This document shows positions 16,959 through 26,144 of a DNA stretch of 33,875 bases, one piece after another; positions within the stretch are counted from its first letter, which is position 1, and each line of letters opens with the position of its first letter. The notes beneath the pieces are model-generated. The model did no database searches, was not told the origin of the DNA, and worked only from the letters and a program-made list of their open reading frames with translations. Origin of the DNA: Methanomassiliicoccaceae archaeon (GTDB lineage Archaea > Thermoplasmatota > Thermoplasmata > Methanomassiliicoccales > Methanomethylophilaceae); NCBI GenBank assembly GCA_009784745.1, contig WQXR01000002.1, forward strand, positions 1-33,875. Direction: 5' to 3'. The translations under genes were made by a program, and so were the position numbers.

Positions 16959-17734
16959 TCCTCTTCCTCCGTGTTCAGGGTCTCTTTCATTATCACGTCC
17001 GATTTAATTATATCGGCACCGCGATTCTTGAAAAAGCGGTTCACGTTCTCAATGTCACGTAACAAGAATTCCTTGGCGTTGAAGTGATCGGCGGTCATCG
17101 CTTGGCCGCAGTCTATCAGTATCGGCCCCTCTTCCGGCATCAAGATGTTATATTCGCTCATGTCGCCGTGAACAAGGTGCGCCTCCTGCCATCCGTCGAT
17201 TATGAAAGAGATCACTTCATCATAAGTTTCGGTGGGCTCTTCAAGTATCACATCTTTGAGTTGCGGCGCAGGGCCGTTCTCGTTGCCTATGTATTCCGTT
17301 ACTAAGCAATTCTTAGCATATGATACCGGTTCAGGTACAGGGATCTCCGCTTCATAATATCGTTGAAGATTTCTGAACTCTTTGTTCGTCCAAGCGTATA
17401 TCATCTTCCTTCTGTTTCCCGTCAATCCCTTGAATCTCGGATCACCTTCGATATATTTCCCGAAATGTTTGAACGTTGACGTGGACGTTCTGAATATCTT
17501 CAGCGCGAACGGTTCTCCTTCCTCCGATTCAGCATAAAAGACATTGCCTTCCTTTCCTGTTGATATGGGAAATTTTACGGAATCGATGATACCGGAGGTC
17601 ATCATATCATATATCGTCAGAAGCGTCTGTTTATCAAATACCTCATCAACTGTCTGGCGTTCATCGCCGGTACGGTTGGTTTTAAGCGCATCGACACGCG
17701 CTTCCAGATAAGAGTACATCTCGTCGTATGACAT
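16955..17734 (-). CDS. rio1: RIO-type serine protein kinase (Rio1)
   Basis: STGKEGNVFYAE, LVHGDMSEYNILM, LIDCGQA; start MSYDEMYSYLEARVD. Confidence 0.93.
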   Translation of the reverse strand: MSYDEMYSYLEARVDALKTNRTGDERQTVDEVFDKQTLLTIYDMMTSGIIDSVKFPISTGKEGNVFYAESEEGEPFALKIFRTSTSTFKHFGKYIEGDPRFKGLTGNRRKMIYAWTNKEFRNLQRYYEAEIPVPEPVSYAKNCLVTEYIGNENGPAPQLKDVILEEPTETYDEVISFIIDGWQEAHLVHGDMSEYNILMPEEGPILIDCGQAMTADHFNAKEFLLRDIENVNRFFKNRGADIIKSDVIMKETLNTEEEE

Positions 17735-17742
17735 TTTAACGC

Positions 17743-18087
17743 TCAGAATATGTCGAGGTTCTTGGGGACCTTCCCTCTTTTGCTCAGATTCACGGCTTGT
17801 GTCTTCGTGTATCGGAACCTTACATCGCATTTGTCCGGCTGGAAATCCCAAAGCGAGATTATCAGCAGATCGCCTTCGCGTATCCACATCCTTTTCTTTA
17901 TCTTCCCGGGGATACGGCCCATTCTCGAAACGCCGTCCTCGCACATCACTTTTATCTTGGATGCTCCGAGCAGCTGATCCGCTATGCCGAACATCTCACC
18001 TTCCTTTATGTTCGGGAGGCGTACACGTGAAACATCCTCGTCCGGACTCTCCAGCGGCTCATGGTCACTCATTGTTATCGTTCGCAT
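17743..18087 (-). CDS. eif1A: Translation initiation factor aIF-1A
   Basis: RLPNIKEGEMFGIADQLLGASKIKVMCEDGVSRMGRIPGKIKKRMWIREGDLLIISLWDFQ. Confidence 0.95.
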   Translation of the reverse strand: MRTITMSDHEPLESPDEDVSRVRLPNIKEGEMFGIADQLLGASKIKVMCEDGVSRMGRIPGKIKKRMWIREGDLLIISLWDFQPDKCDVRFRYTKTQAVNLSKRGKVPKNLDIF

Positions 18088-18382
18088 CCATCATATGGAC
18101 GTATTTAAAATATTCTCAGCGTTCACCGTATACGCGTATCATCGGTCCTTGTTACTAAAAGTAAGCATATGGTGTTCATTATCCTCGGAACGTAACAATC
18201 TTTTAATGTTTTCTGATCGTTCGTTCGCAAGAGGTTCGACGCTATCGAAAGTGCTTCCGGACGGACGAACAAATTTTAAGGAGCCAGATGTTAAATATTA
18301 AACACTGATTACGAGACAAAAGTGATAATCGCCGTTTAAAATAAAATTCATATAATCAGACGAATATGCCGCGATTACCGGG

Positions 18383-18596
18383 AAAAACGGGAAGCTCCGG
18401 ATACCGCCGCGAGTTTCCAGCAGTGGCGGTATCCGGAACCGTTACGGAGGAGGTGATATCTATGCGCCGAATTCTACGGATTCGGATCACCGTTATTATC
18501 GGTGACCTCAAGATCATTATCGATCTTGAAGTACCTTGAGACCGGTCGTCTAGCCCGCGTTACGGGCTCGGTCCTTCGGGCCGTTACTTCCTCCCA
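18383..18596 (-). ncRNA. Candidate independent structured ncRNA downstream of pgk
   Basis: TATA box TTTATATAC at 18616-18624 (minus) sits about 25 nt before GGGAGGAAG; several hairpins; 13-bp perfect stem TCCGGATACCGCC/GGCGGTATCCGGA (18396-18437); T-run (CCCGTTTTTCCC, minus) just after it. No long ORF in the track covers the region. Confidence 0.5.
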
Positions 18597-18639
18597 GTTT
18601 ATCATGCATATCGATGTATATAAATTCATTCGGTCCCGA

Positions 18640-19875
18640 TCAGAACTTCTTGAACGAATACCTTAACGCTTCCACCGCCGGTAATTCTTTTCCTAAAAGG
18701 AATGTCTCCAATGCGCCTCCGGCCGTGCTTACGTATGAAAAACCATCGGTCATGTCGAACATATCGGCAGCGCCTATCGTATGGCCGCCTCCGATGACGG
18801 ACTGACCTTTGCTCTCTGTCATCGCCATCATCAATTCTTTCGTGCCTTTTCCGAATCCTTCTTTTTCGTACAGTCCCGCAGGGCCGGACATGAATGACGT
18901 TCTCGATGATGTTAACACTTTACCGAACTTTTCAATGGAATCGTCACCTATGTCAAGCGCCGCCTCCGGTACCGGAAGATCACCGACCCTTACATTCACA
19001 CGTTTGCCGTTACGTTCAACGGCAACATCCGCAGGCAACAGGATCCTTTGACCGTACCTTGTCATCATATCCTTGGCAGCATTCACATTCTCAGGGGTCA
19101 TCTCTTCCTTGAGGAATTCCATGCTTCCGGGGCCGAGGTCAACGCCCCTTGCCGAAAGGAACGCATTTCCTGCAAGTCCCGTAAGTATCACAGTATCGGC
19201 GGTATTGCTTCCCAGAACATGATCTATCATCGGCGACACATCGCCGAACTTGGCACCGCCCAGAACGAACACGGAAGGTCTTCTCGGTTCTCCGAATATC
19301 GACCGGAGCGCGTATATCTCCTTCGCCATGAGCCTTCCGGATGCCGACCTCACCTTTACAGGAAAACCGACGAGCGAGCATTGTGACCTGTGAGCGGCGC
19401 CGAACGCGTCGCATATGTAATAATCAATGAACGGGACCAGCTCGTTGACCAATTCCGAATCAGCGTGACCGTTCATGTCCAATTTCAAAGTTTCGCATTC
19501 AAGCCCGCGGACATTCTCAAGCATAAGTACATCTCCCGCGGAAAGTGATCTTATTCTCTCCTTCGCGTCGTTCCCGATTATATCGTTAACGTACTGGACG
19601 CAATGATTAAGATGTTCCGAAAGTCTTTTCGAATGCTGTTCCATGGGAATGAAATCCCATTTTCCTTTCCTGCTCTGGTGCGCCAGTATGACTACTTTTG
19701 CTTTCTTTCCCATAAGTTCCCTGACCGTCGGAACTATCCTGCGTATCCTGGAATCATTTATGATCTGTAAAGTTCCCTTATCAAGCGGGCAGTTGATGTC
19801 CACCCTCAATAATACTGTCTTTTCCTTGAGGTCGAGATCTTCCAAGGTGTGAAAATCTTTCATATTGATCCTCAT
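18640..19875 (-). CDS. pgk: Phosphoglycerate kinase
   Basis: LLRVDINCPLDKG, LAHQSRKGK, DAFGAAHRSQCSLVGF, VLGGAKFGD, VIGGGHT. Confidence 0.95.
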   Translation of the reverse strand: MRINMKDFHTLEDLDLKEKTVLLRVDINCPLDKGTLQIINDSRIRRIVPTVRELMGKKAKVVILAHQSRKGKWDFIPMEQHSKRLSEHLNHCVQYVNDIIGNDAKERIRSLSAGDVLMLENVRGLECETLKLDMNGHADSELVNELVPFIDYYICDAFGAAHRSQCSLVGFPVKVRSASGRLMAKEIYALRSIFGEPRRPSVFVLGGAKFGDVSPMIDHVLGSNTADTVILTGLAGNAFLSARGVDLGPGSMEFLKEEMTPENVNAAKDMMTRYGQRILLPADVAVERNGKRVNVRVGDLPVPEAALDIGDDSIEKFGKVLTSSRTSFMSGPAGLYEKEGFGKGTKELMMAMTESKGQSVIGGGHTIGAADMFDMTDGFSYVSTAGGALETFLLGKELPAVEALRYSFKKF

Positions 19876-20882
19876 ATCCCCATTGCCTTATCCGTCCTGC
19901 TCATAGACGCAGAAGCATTCTCCTCCGTTTTGCACATGGATCGTATGCAATCTATTATCTCGGGGATGACATCACTTTCCTGATGTACCGCCTGATAATA
20001 GTACAGAGTATCGCCGACAACTTTCACGCCGTCCTCCCAAACAACGATCTCAAACATGTCGCCTCTCGATCTTCCGAGGTCTCGGGCAAGTTCCATTATC
20101 TGCGCCGATGATTTTATCCCGCTCTTTCCTTTGACGAGTTTCACGCGTTTCGTGTCCCTCCATAATGCAATTACATCTTCTGTGGAGGCCTCTGCGTTCA
20201 GTTTTACCATTATCGTGTGGAGATGCATTATCGTCGTCGGTACTTTCACGGCCATTGTCTGAATATTAAGCCAAGGCATTATGCTTTGAACATCCGGTCC
20301 GTGATGTGTCGGTATCTTCAATGACGGCTCTATGGCATTTATCGGACCGCTCTTGCTGTTGCCCGGGTCGGCGCTTCTCCTTATCAGAGTTGCGAACACA
20401 TTCTGTATCCCGTATCTCTTATCCAAAGGATATAACGTCCTTATCAGTCCGGTGGTGTTGCATGAGACCACACGCGAGAACTGTGCGCCCCATGATTCTT
20501 TGTAGTTCGCGGATGCGTTGAATGATATTCCCGTGAGGCTGTGATCCTCTCCGCCTTGGAATATTCCTTTCACACCGGCATCAGCATACTCTTTTTTGTA
20601 TCCTTCAGCAACATCTCCTGGTGTGCAATCAACGATGATATCAACTTTTTTGTACATGTCCCTTATCAGACCGGCCACTTTTATTCCGGCCTTCTTGAAT
20701 TCCGCCTTCGCTTCCTCATCAGGAACGTAAAGCGGATATCCGAGATCGTTCGCAGTATACGCTTCGAACGTCGGTCTTGTTTTTGTCACGCCGACAACCA
20801 TCATGTCATCTTGCTGTTCTATCGCCGTGGCAGCCCTTTTTCCTATCGTGCCGAACCCGTTTATACCGACCTTGACCTTCAT
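19872..20882 (-). CDS. gap: Archaeal type II glyceraldehyde-3-phosphate dehydrogenase
   Basis: VKVGINGFGTIGKRAATAI, VSCNTTGLIRTLYPL, IMPWLNIQTMAVKVPTTIMHLH. Confidence 0.96.
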   Translation of the reverse strand: MKVKVGINGFGTIGKRAATAIEQQDDMMVVGVTKTRPTFEAYTANDLGYPLYVPDEEAKAEFKKAGIKVAGLIRDMYKKVDIIVDCTPGDVAEGYKKEYADAGVKGIFQGGEDHSLTGISFNASANYKESWGAQFSRVVSCNTTGLIRTLYPLDKRYGIQNVFATLIRRSADPGNSKSGPINAIEPSLKIPTHHGPDVQSIMPWLNIQTMAVKVPTTIMHLHTIMVKLNAEASTEDVIALWRDTKRVKLVKGKSGIKSSAQIMELARDLGRSRGDMFEIVVWEDGVKVVGDTLYYYQAVHQESDVIPEIIDCIRSMCKTEENASASMSRTDKAMGI

Positions 20883-20966
20883 AATATCTTGGTGCGCGTA
20901 TGCGGTAGCATAAGATAAGGTTTTACTTCACCGAATACAAATTTTTCGTTCTTTCGGTACGTATGA

Positions 20967-21989
20967 TCAAATGTTCCAATGTCTTTTGAGGAATTTTCTG
21001 ACATTTTCCACGGCGATCACTCCGCCGAGGCCGTCCTCCATATCTTCGTTGTACTCCGGAACGATCTCTTTTCCCTCGAACGCCGCCAATACGCCGGCGA
21101 CCACTTCCGCGGTCGCACGCAGATGATATCCTCCTTCCAGAACGAATGCGATCTTTCCGTCAACGCTCTCTTTGATGAGCGCCTTGCACGCGTCAACGTA
21201 ACCTTGGGTGCTTAATCTTAAATTTGAATTCGGATCGCAGTAATGTGCGTCCACTCCTAAAGATACGACAATAAGTTCCGGTCCGTACTCCCTTATTATA
21301 GGTATGATGATCTCATTCATCGCTTTCCGGTATGCCCTGTTCCCAGATCCGGGGGGAAGCGGGATGTTGATCGTATATCCTTCACCGGAATGCGTTCCGA
21401 GATCCTCTTTCTGTCCGGTGCCCGTATACAGTTCAGATTCGTGACAATCGATGAACAGAACATCGTCGCGTCCGTAGAATATCTCTTCCGTTCCGTTGCC
21501 GTGATGCGCATCCAGATCGATTATTGCGGTTCTTACGCCGGCCGCTTCTACGGCAATGGCAACATTATTCAGATAACAGAATCCGCCTGCATATTCACGT
21601 TCGGCATGATGTCCAGGCGGACGCGTGATCGCAAGTGTCGGAACGCCGCTTAACGCAACTCCTACCGCAGTTTTGGCGATGGATGCGGACAGCATCGCAA
21701 GTCCGTACGTTCTTTTCGTCTGCAAGGTATCTTGGTCGCGCATGACGTTCTCGCTGCACTTCAGCGATGCGAGATGATCTTCCGTGTGAACTTTCAGAAC
21801 ATCCTCATCATTTATCATTATCGGCGATATGACGTCTCCCCACAAACGTTCCTTCTTCAGTTTCTTCGTTAACGTTTTTATTCTGAACGGGGACTCAGGG
21901 TGATCCTCCCATTGCACATGCTCCAAGACCTTACTGTGATAGACTATCGCCATGGAATGTCTTCCTGTTTCCTCCGTTAATACAATCAT
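20967..21989 (-). CDS. Histone deacetylase/AcuC-family deacetylase
   Basis: TRPPGHHAEREYAGGFCYLNNVAIA, IIDLDAHHGNGTEEIF, VSLGVDAHYCDP, LEGGYHL. Confidence 0.93.
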   Translation of the reverse strand: MIVLTEETGRHSMAIVYHSKVLEHVQWEDHPESPFRIKTLTKKLKKERLWGDVISPIMINDEDVLKVHTEDHLASLKCSENVMRDQDTLQTKRTYGLAMLSASIAKTAVGVALSGVPTLAITRPPGHHAEREYAGGFCYLNNVAIAVEAAGVRTAIIDLDAHHGNGTEEIFYGRDDVLFIDCHESELYTGTGQKEDLGTHSGEGYTINIPLPPGSGNRAYRKAMNEIIIPIIREYGPELIVVSLGVDAHYCDPNSNLRLSTQGYVDACKALIKESVDGKIAFVLEGGYHLRATAEVVAGVLAAFEGKEIVPEYNEDMEDGLGGVIAVENVRKFLKRHWNI

Positions 21990-22038
21990 ATTAAATAAGT
22001 ATTAGTTTTCTTGTTGACACGAAACCGGAAGTGATGGC

Positions 22039-23709
22039 ATGAAAGGCTCGAGAGCGCTCCTGAAAATGTTGGAAGACAAAGGGGTAGGAACGATGTTCGG
22101 TTACCCCGGAGGTCAAGTGATACCTATATTCGACGAGATCCTCAATTCAACCGTAAGGCACGTGCTCGTAAGGCATGAACAATGCGCTGCGCACATGGCC
22201 GACGGCTATGCCCGCGCATCCGGCAGACCCGGGGTATGTTTGGCGACATCCGGACCGGGCGCAACGAATCTTGTCACAGGAGTGGCAACGGCATTTGCAG
22301 ATTCCGTTCCAATGATAGTGCTCACAGGACAGGTGGCAACACGTGTTCTCGGGATGGGTGCGTTCCAAGAAGTGGATGCGTTCAGTCTCATGATGCCCGT
22401 TACAAAATACAATTATCGGGTGCTCGATCTGCAGATGCTTCCCGAGGCCGTATCAAGGGGATGGGACATAGCATTGAGCGGAAGGCAGGGTCCGGTGCAC
22501 ATAGACCTTCCGGTCGACGCGATAAATTCCGAGATCGATGAATCATTATTGAGCAGAAAGTTCGATCCCGTTGAGGTCAACGAAGATATTTCCAAACTGC
22601 CGTATGCGATATCATTGATAGGAAAGGCACAGCGGCCGCTGATAATCGCAGGCGGCGGCGTAATATCATCCAACTCCTCGAATGAGTTGATACAACTTGC
22701 GGAGTTGATACAGGCACCCGTCATAATGCCGCTGATGGGTCTCGGTTCCATACCTGCGGACCATCCGTTATCGTTCGGTTCGATGGGCATGCACGGGAAG
22801 ATGTGCACGCTCAACGCACTGAAGGAAGCAGACCTCGTCATTGCAATAGGAACAAGGTTCTCCGACAGGTCGCACAGTGCGCACAATCAAATGTCCCAGA
22901 AGTGCAAGGTCATACAAATTGACATAGATCGAGTTGAGTTCAATAAACACTCTCAAACGGCGGTCAATATACTTGCAGATGCAAAAAAAGCAATGAATCT
23001 GATAATAATGCAATTGAAGCAATACCGCGCATCCGCGGTGTGGAACGAGAGGGCAAAGGAACTGAAGAAGAGATGTTCATGCGACTTCATTGACGATCCG
23101 ACATATCCTATATCCCCAAGACGTGTGATGGCCGAGATAAACAAGATATTGGACGACGACATGATAATAACAACGGACGTAGGTCAAAATCAGATGTGGG
23201 CGATGCATCATCTCAAGATACGTCATCCGAGACAACTGATATCATCCGGCGGAATGGGAACGATGGGCTTCGGTCTTCCGTCAGCTATGGGCGCCAAGGT
23301 CGCCAGACCTGATAAGAAAGTGATGACGATAACCGGCGACGGCGGTCTGCTAATGGTGATACAGGAATTGGCAACAGCAGTTGCCGAGGACATCAACGTG
23401 GTGATATGCCTAATGAACAACGGATGGTTGGGAATGGTGAAGCAATGGCAGAAACTGTTCTGGAATGAACGGTACTCGGGAACGTCGCTCTATCAGTCAA
23501 ATCCTGATTTTGTGAAATTAGCGGAATCATTCGGAGCGAAAGGCATACGCGTTGAACGTCCGTCCGAAATAGGAAAAGCGTTCAAAGAAGCGTTCGCATC
23601 AGACAAGGTATGTTTGGTGGATATGATGATAGACCAGAACGAAGCGGTACTTCCTATGCTTCCGCCAAACCCGACATTGCCGATAATAAAAGGAAATTGT
23701 CCGTTCTGA
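22039..23709 (+). CDS. ilvB: Acetolactate synthase large subunit
   Basis: GYPGGQVIPIFDEI, LATSGPGATNLVTG, ThDP motif TGDGGLLMVIQELATAVAEDINVVICLMNN. Confidence 0.96.
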   Translation: MKGSRALLKMLEDKGVGTMFGYPGGQVIPIFDEILNSTVRHVLVRHEQCAAHMADGYARASGRPGVCLATSGPGATNLVTGVATAFADSVPMIVLTGQVATRVLGMGAFQEVDAFSLMMPVTKYNYRVLDLQMLPEAVSRGWDIALSGRQGPVHIDLPVDAINSEIDESLLSRKFDPVEVNEDISKLPYAISLIGKAQRPLIIAGGGVISSNSSNELIQLAELIQAPVIMPLMGLGSIPADHPLSFGSMGMHGKMCTLNALKEADLVIAIGTRFSDRSHSAHNQMSQKCKVIQIDIDRVEFNKHSQTAVNILADAKKAMNLIIMQLKQYRASAVWNERAKELKKRCSCDFIDDPTYPISPRRVMAEINKILDDDMIITTDVGQNQMWAMHHLKIRHPRQLISSGGMGTMGFGLPSAMGAKVARPDKKVMTITGDGGLLMVIQELATAVAEDINVVICLMNNGWLGMVKQWQKLFWNERYSGTSLYQSNPDFVKLAESFGAKGIRVERPSEIGKAFKEAFASDKVCLVDMMIDQNEAVLPMLPPNPTLPIIKGNCPF

Positions 23710-23747
23710 TATCGATCGGAATTAAACGCCGAGCATCGAGAAAAGTT

Positions 23748-23763
23748 ATATTACATGTAATAT
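23748..23763. repeat. 16-bp perfect palindrome ATATTACATGTAATAT upstream of a TA-like module
   Basis: Self-reverse-complementary; 47 bp upstream of the candidate antitoxin ATG (23811). Confidence 0.75.
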
Positions 23764-23810
23764 TCTCCTGTTAAATAGAACAAAATTCCTCGACGAAACA
23801 GGTGAAAAAA

Positions 23811-24062
23811 ATGGCAACAAAGTCATTCGATGAGATGATGGTGATAGACACACCGGAGGCGGCGAGGAATTTAGAAAAGGCGTACTACGAAGCGTTAGAA
23901 AGGGGGCCAATGAAATTCGACGGCCCGAGCATCGATGAGATACTCGAACGCGGAAGAGAATTCCGCAGGAATAATCCCAACTGGTTCAAAGAAGCGGCCG
24001 CGAAGGCAAAAGAGAGGGCCATAGCAAGAGGGGAGGACATTTCCGATATAACGGATGAATGA
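23811..24062 (+). CDS. Small acidic/basic protein, candidate antitoxin of a GNAT module
   Basis: MATKSFDEMMVIDTPEAARNLEKAYYEALERGPMKF...; directly upstream of the GNAT gene; SD-like ggtg. Confidence 0.5.
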   Translation: MATKSFDEMMVIDTPEAARNLEKAYYEALERGPMKFDGPSIDEILERGREFRRNNPNWFKEAAAKAKERAIARGEDISDITDE

Positions 24063-24137
24063 TCCTTTTTCAGAAGACCCTATAAAAAGGGTCATCGGAA
24101 ATTCATACGGGACAGTGGTAACTAAAGAGATGATCGC

Positions 24138-24665
24138 ATGAGAACAGAGACACACCAATTAAGCGAACTGATGGAAGAAATGGATGAAAAGGAACTTTCA
24201 TTTCTGTTGAATGATTTCAAATGCTCCAGAAACAAAGACAGCGAGCGTTTTCTCAAGAAAGTAGCATTGAAGCATGAGAAAAGAGACATTTCGAGAACAT
24301 ATCTTGTGATCGATCCGAACAAAGGAATGGTCGTCGGATATTACACCCTGGCGCTCAAATGCCTCAGTTTCGACGAGCAGGATGTGGATCCGGATCTTGC
24401 TGAACTGATGAACCTGAAAGATAATGTGGCGCAAGCATACTTGATCGGACAACTGGCAAGAGCGGATGAAGCGGAAAAAGGTTCAGGGAGGATAATGATC
24501 GACGAGGCACTGAAGACGTTCGATGAAGGCAAAAGGAAATTCGGATGCCGCATGGTGCGTTTAGATTGTCGCGATGAATTGATAGATTACTACCGATCGA
24601 ACAAATTTCGGCACATAAGGAAGAACTGTGAAAAAGATCTGAACCAAATGGCCACATTCATATGA
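24138..24665 (+). CDS. GNAT-family N-acetyltransferase (candidate toxin-like)
   Basis: TYLVIDPNKGMVVGYYTLALKCLSFDEQ...AYLIGQLARADEAEKGSGRIMIDEAL...VRLDCRDELIDYYRSNKFRHI. Confidence 0.8.
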   Translation: MRTETHQLSELMEEMDEKELSFLLNDFKCSRNKDSERFLKKVALKHEKRDISRTYLVIDPNKGMVVGYYTLALKCLSFDEQDVDPDLAELMNLKDNVAQAYLIGQLARADEAEKGSGRIMIDEALKTFDEGKRKFGCRMVRLDCRDELIDYYRSNKFRHIRKNCEKDLNQMATFI

Positions 24666-24766
24666 TCGTTGCCGATGGCCGTACGATCTGTCGTCGTAGA
24701 CAATGGGGTGTTGAAGAGATATCTTTTTGTTCTATGAGCACATGCGTGCGGTACGAGGTGTGGCAA

Positions 24767-25753
24767 ATGGACATCTATCACGATTCGGACGCAGACCTGA
24801 ATGTTCTCAAAGGCAAAAAAATAGCAGTATTAGGATACGGAGCGCAGGGCAGAGCGCAGGCGTTATGTCTCCATGATTCCGGTTTGGATGTGACAGTAGG
24901 AGCAAGAAAGAAGGGCGCTTCGTGGAACAAGGTAAAGGAGGACGGACTGAAAGTGGCGGAGATAACGGACGCGGTAAAGGACGCGGACGTGGTCATGATG
25001 CTCCTTCCGGACGAGGTCCAGCCGGAATTGTATGATGAATTGGTCAGACCGAACATGAAAAAAGGTGCGGCACTGGAATTCGCTCACGGTTTTTCGATAA
25101 CATATAAGTTGATATCTCCTCCGGAAGGTATCGACGTGATAATGGTCGCCCCCAAATCACCGGGGGATATTGAAAGAATTGCATACCTGGAAGGGTTCGG
25201 CGTTCCGGCGCTTATATCGGTGTACAAAGATTTCACGGGCAACGCGAAGAACATTGCGCTGGCATTGGCAAAAGGCATAGGATCGACGAGAGCGGGTGTT
25301 TTTGAAACATCCTTTGATTTTGAGACGAAATCCGATCTCTTCGGTGAACAGGCGGTATTGTGCGGCGGAGTAACGGCAATGATAAAAGCAGGATACGAGA
25401 CGCTCAGAGAAGGCGGATATCCGCCGGAGATAGCGTATTTTGAGGTATTGCACGAGGTCAAGTTGATAACAGACCTGATACAGGCCGGCGGTTTCTCAAA
25501 GATGTGGTACGTTGTCTCGAATACAGCGGAATACGGCGGCCTGACCAGACGTGACCGCGTCATAACGAAAGAGTCCAAAGAAGGGATGAGATCCATTCTC
25601 AAAGATATTGAATCCGGAAAGTTCAAGGACGAGTGGCGCGCAGAGTGGAAGAACGGTCTGAAAGATCTGAAGAGAATGGAAGCGGAAGACTCCTCTCTTG
25701 AGTTGGAAATAATAGGAAAGGACATAAGGTCACTTTTCGAAAGAAAGAAGTGA
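24767..25753 (+). CDS. ilvC: Ketol-acid reductoisomerase
   Basis: LKGKKIAVLGYGAQGRAQALCLHDSGLDVTVG; FEVLHEVKLITDLIQAGGFSKMWYVVSNTAEYGGL. Start MDIYHDSDADLNVLKG inside ORF 24662..25753. Confidence 0.96.
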   Translation: MDIYHDSDADLNVLKGKKIAVLGYGAQGRAQALCLHDSGLDVTVGARKKGASWNKVKEDGLKVAEITDAVKDADVVMMLLPDEVQPELYDELVRPNMKKGAALEFAHGFSITYKLISPPEGIDVIMVAPKSPGDIERIAYLEGFGVPALISVYKDFTGNAKNIALALAKGIGSTRAGVFETSFDFETKSDLFGEQAVLCGGVTAMIKAGYETLREGGYPPEIAYFEVLHEVKLITDLIQAGGFSKMWYVVSNTAEYGGLTRRDRVITKESKEGMRSILKDIESGKFKDEWRAEWKNGLKDLKRMEAEDSSLELEIIGKDIRSLFERKK

Positions 25754-25772
25754 ATTCCGTTCAGGATAACCT

Positions 25773-26144
25773 ATGAACAACATCAAGATAAGGACAAGGA
25801 GCGGAGAATGGTCCGCCGTCCTTGATGATTCGGACGCATCCAACGAGATATGGTTATCGCTGCCGTTCTCCGCCGACATCAACATGCTTGGCTCTCAGAT
25901 CTATTTTGTAATGCCGCTTGAAAGCAAGGAAAAAGGTAATTCAAAGATATTCGAGAAAGGCGACATCGCATATTGGTATGAAGCGGATGCGTTGTGCATC
26001 TTCTTCGGCCCGACGCCGCTGAGTACCGACGAAAGACCCGTTTCTTCGCACCCGATGAAAAAGATAGGCAGCGTTACAGGAGAATGTTCCGGCATGGAAA
26101 CATCAGGCGACAGGACGAGAATAACAATGGAACGTTCCTTTTAA
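25773..26144 (+). CDS. Cyclophilin-like fold (DUF369-type) protein
   Basis: 'GDIAYWYEADALCIFFGPTPLSTDERPVSSHPMKKIGSVTG'. Confidence 0.75.
   Translation: MNNIKIRTRSGEWSAVLDDSDASNEIWLSLPFSADINMLGSQIYFVMPLESKEKGNSKIFEKGDIAYWYEADALCIFFGPTPLSTDERPVSSHPMKKIGSVTGECSGMETSGDRTRITMERSF

Noticed and set aside
17735-17944. 70-aa N-terminal extension of the Rio1 ORF
   Set aside because: Lies inside the aIF1A coding region in another frame; MSYDEMYSYLE at 17734 is the expected start.
18383-18596. SRP RNA, RNase P RNA or 5S rRNA
   Set aside because: None of the conserved signatures I know (SRP helix 8 GGAA motif context, RNase P GAAAGUCC-type core, 5S loops) is present; too short for the first two.
24662-24766. 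N-terminal extension of the ilvC ORF
   Set aside because: Overlaps the GNAT stop and lacks KARI similarity; MDIYHDSDADLNVLKG at 24767 is the natural start.
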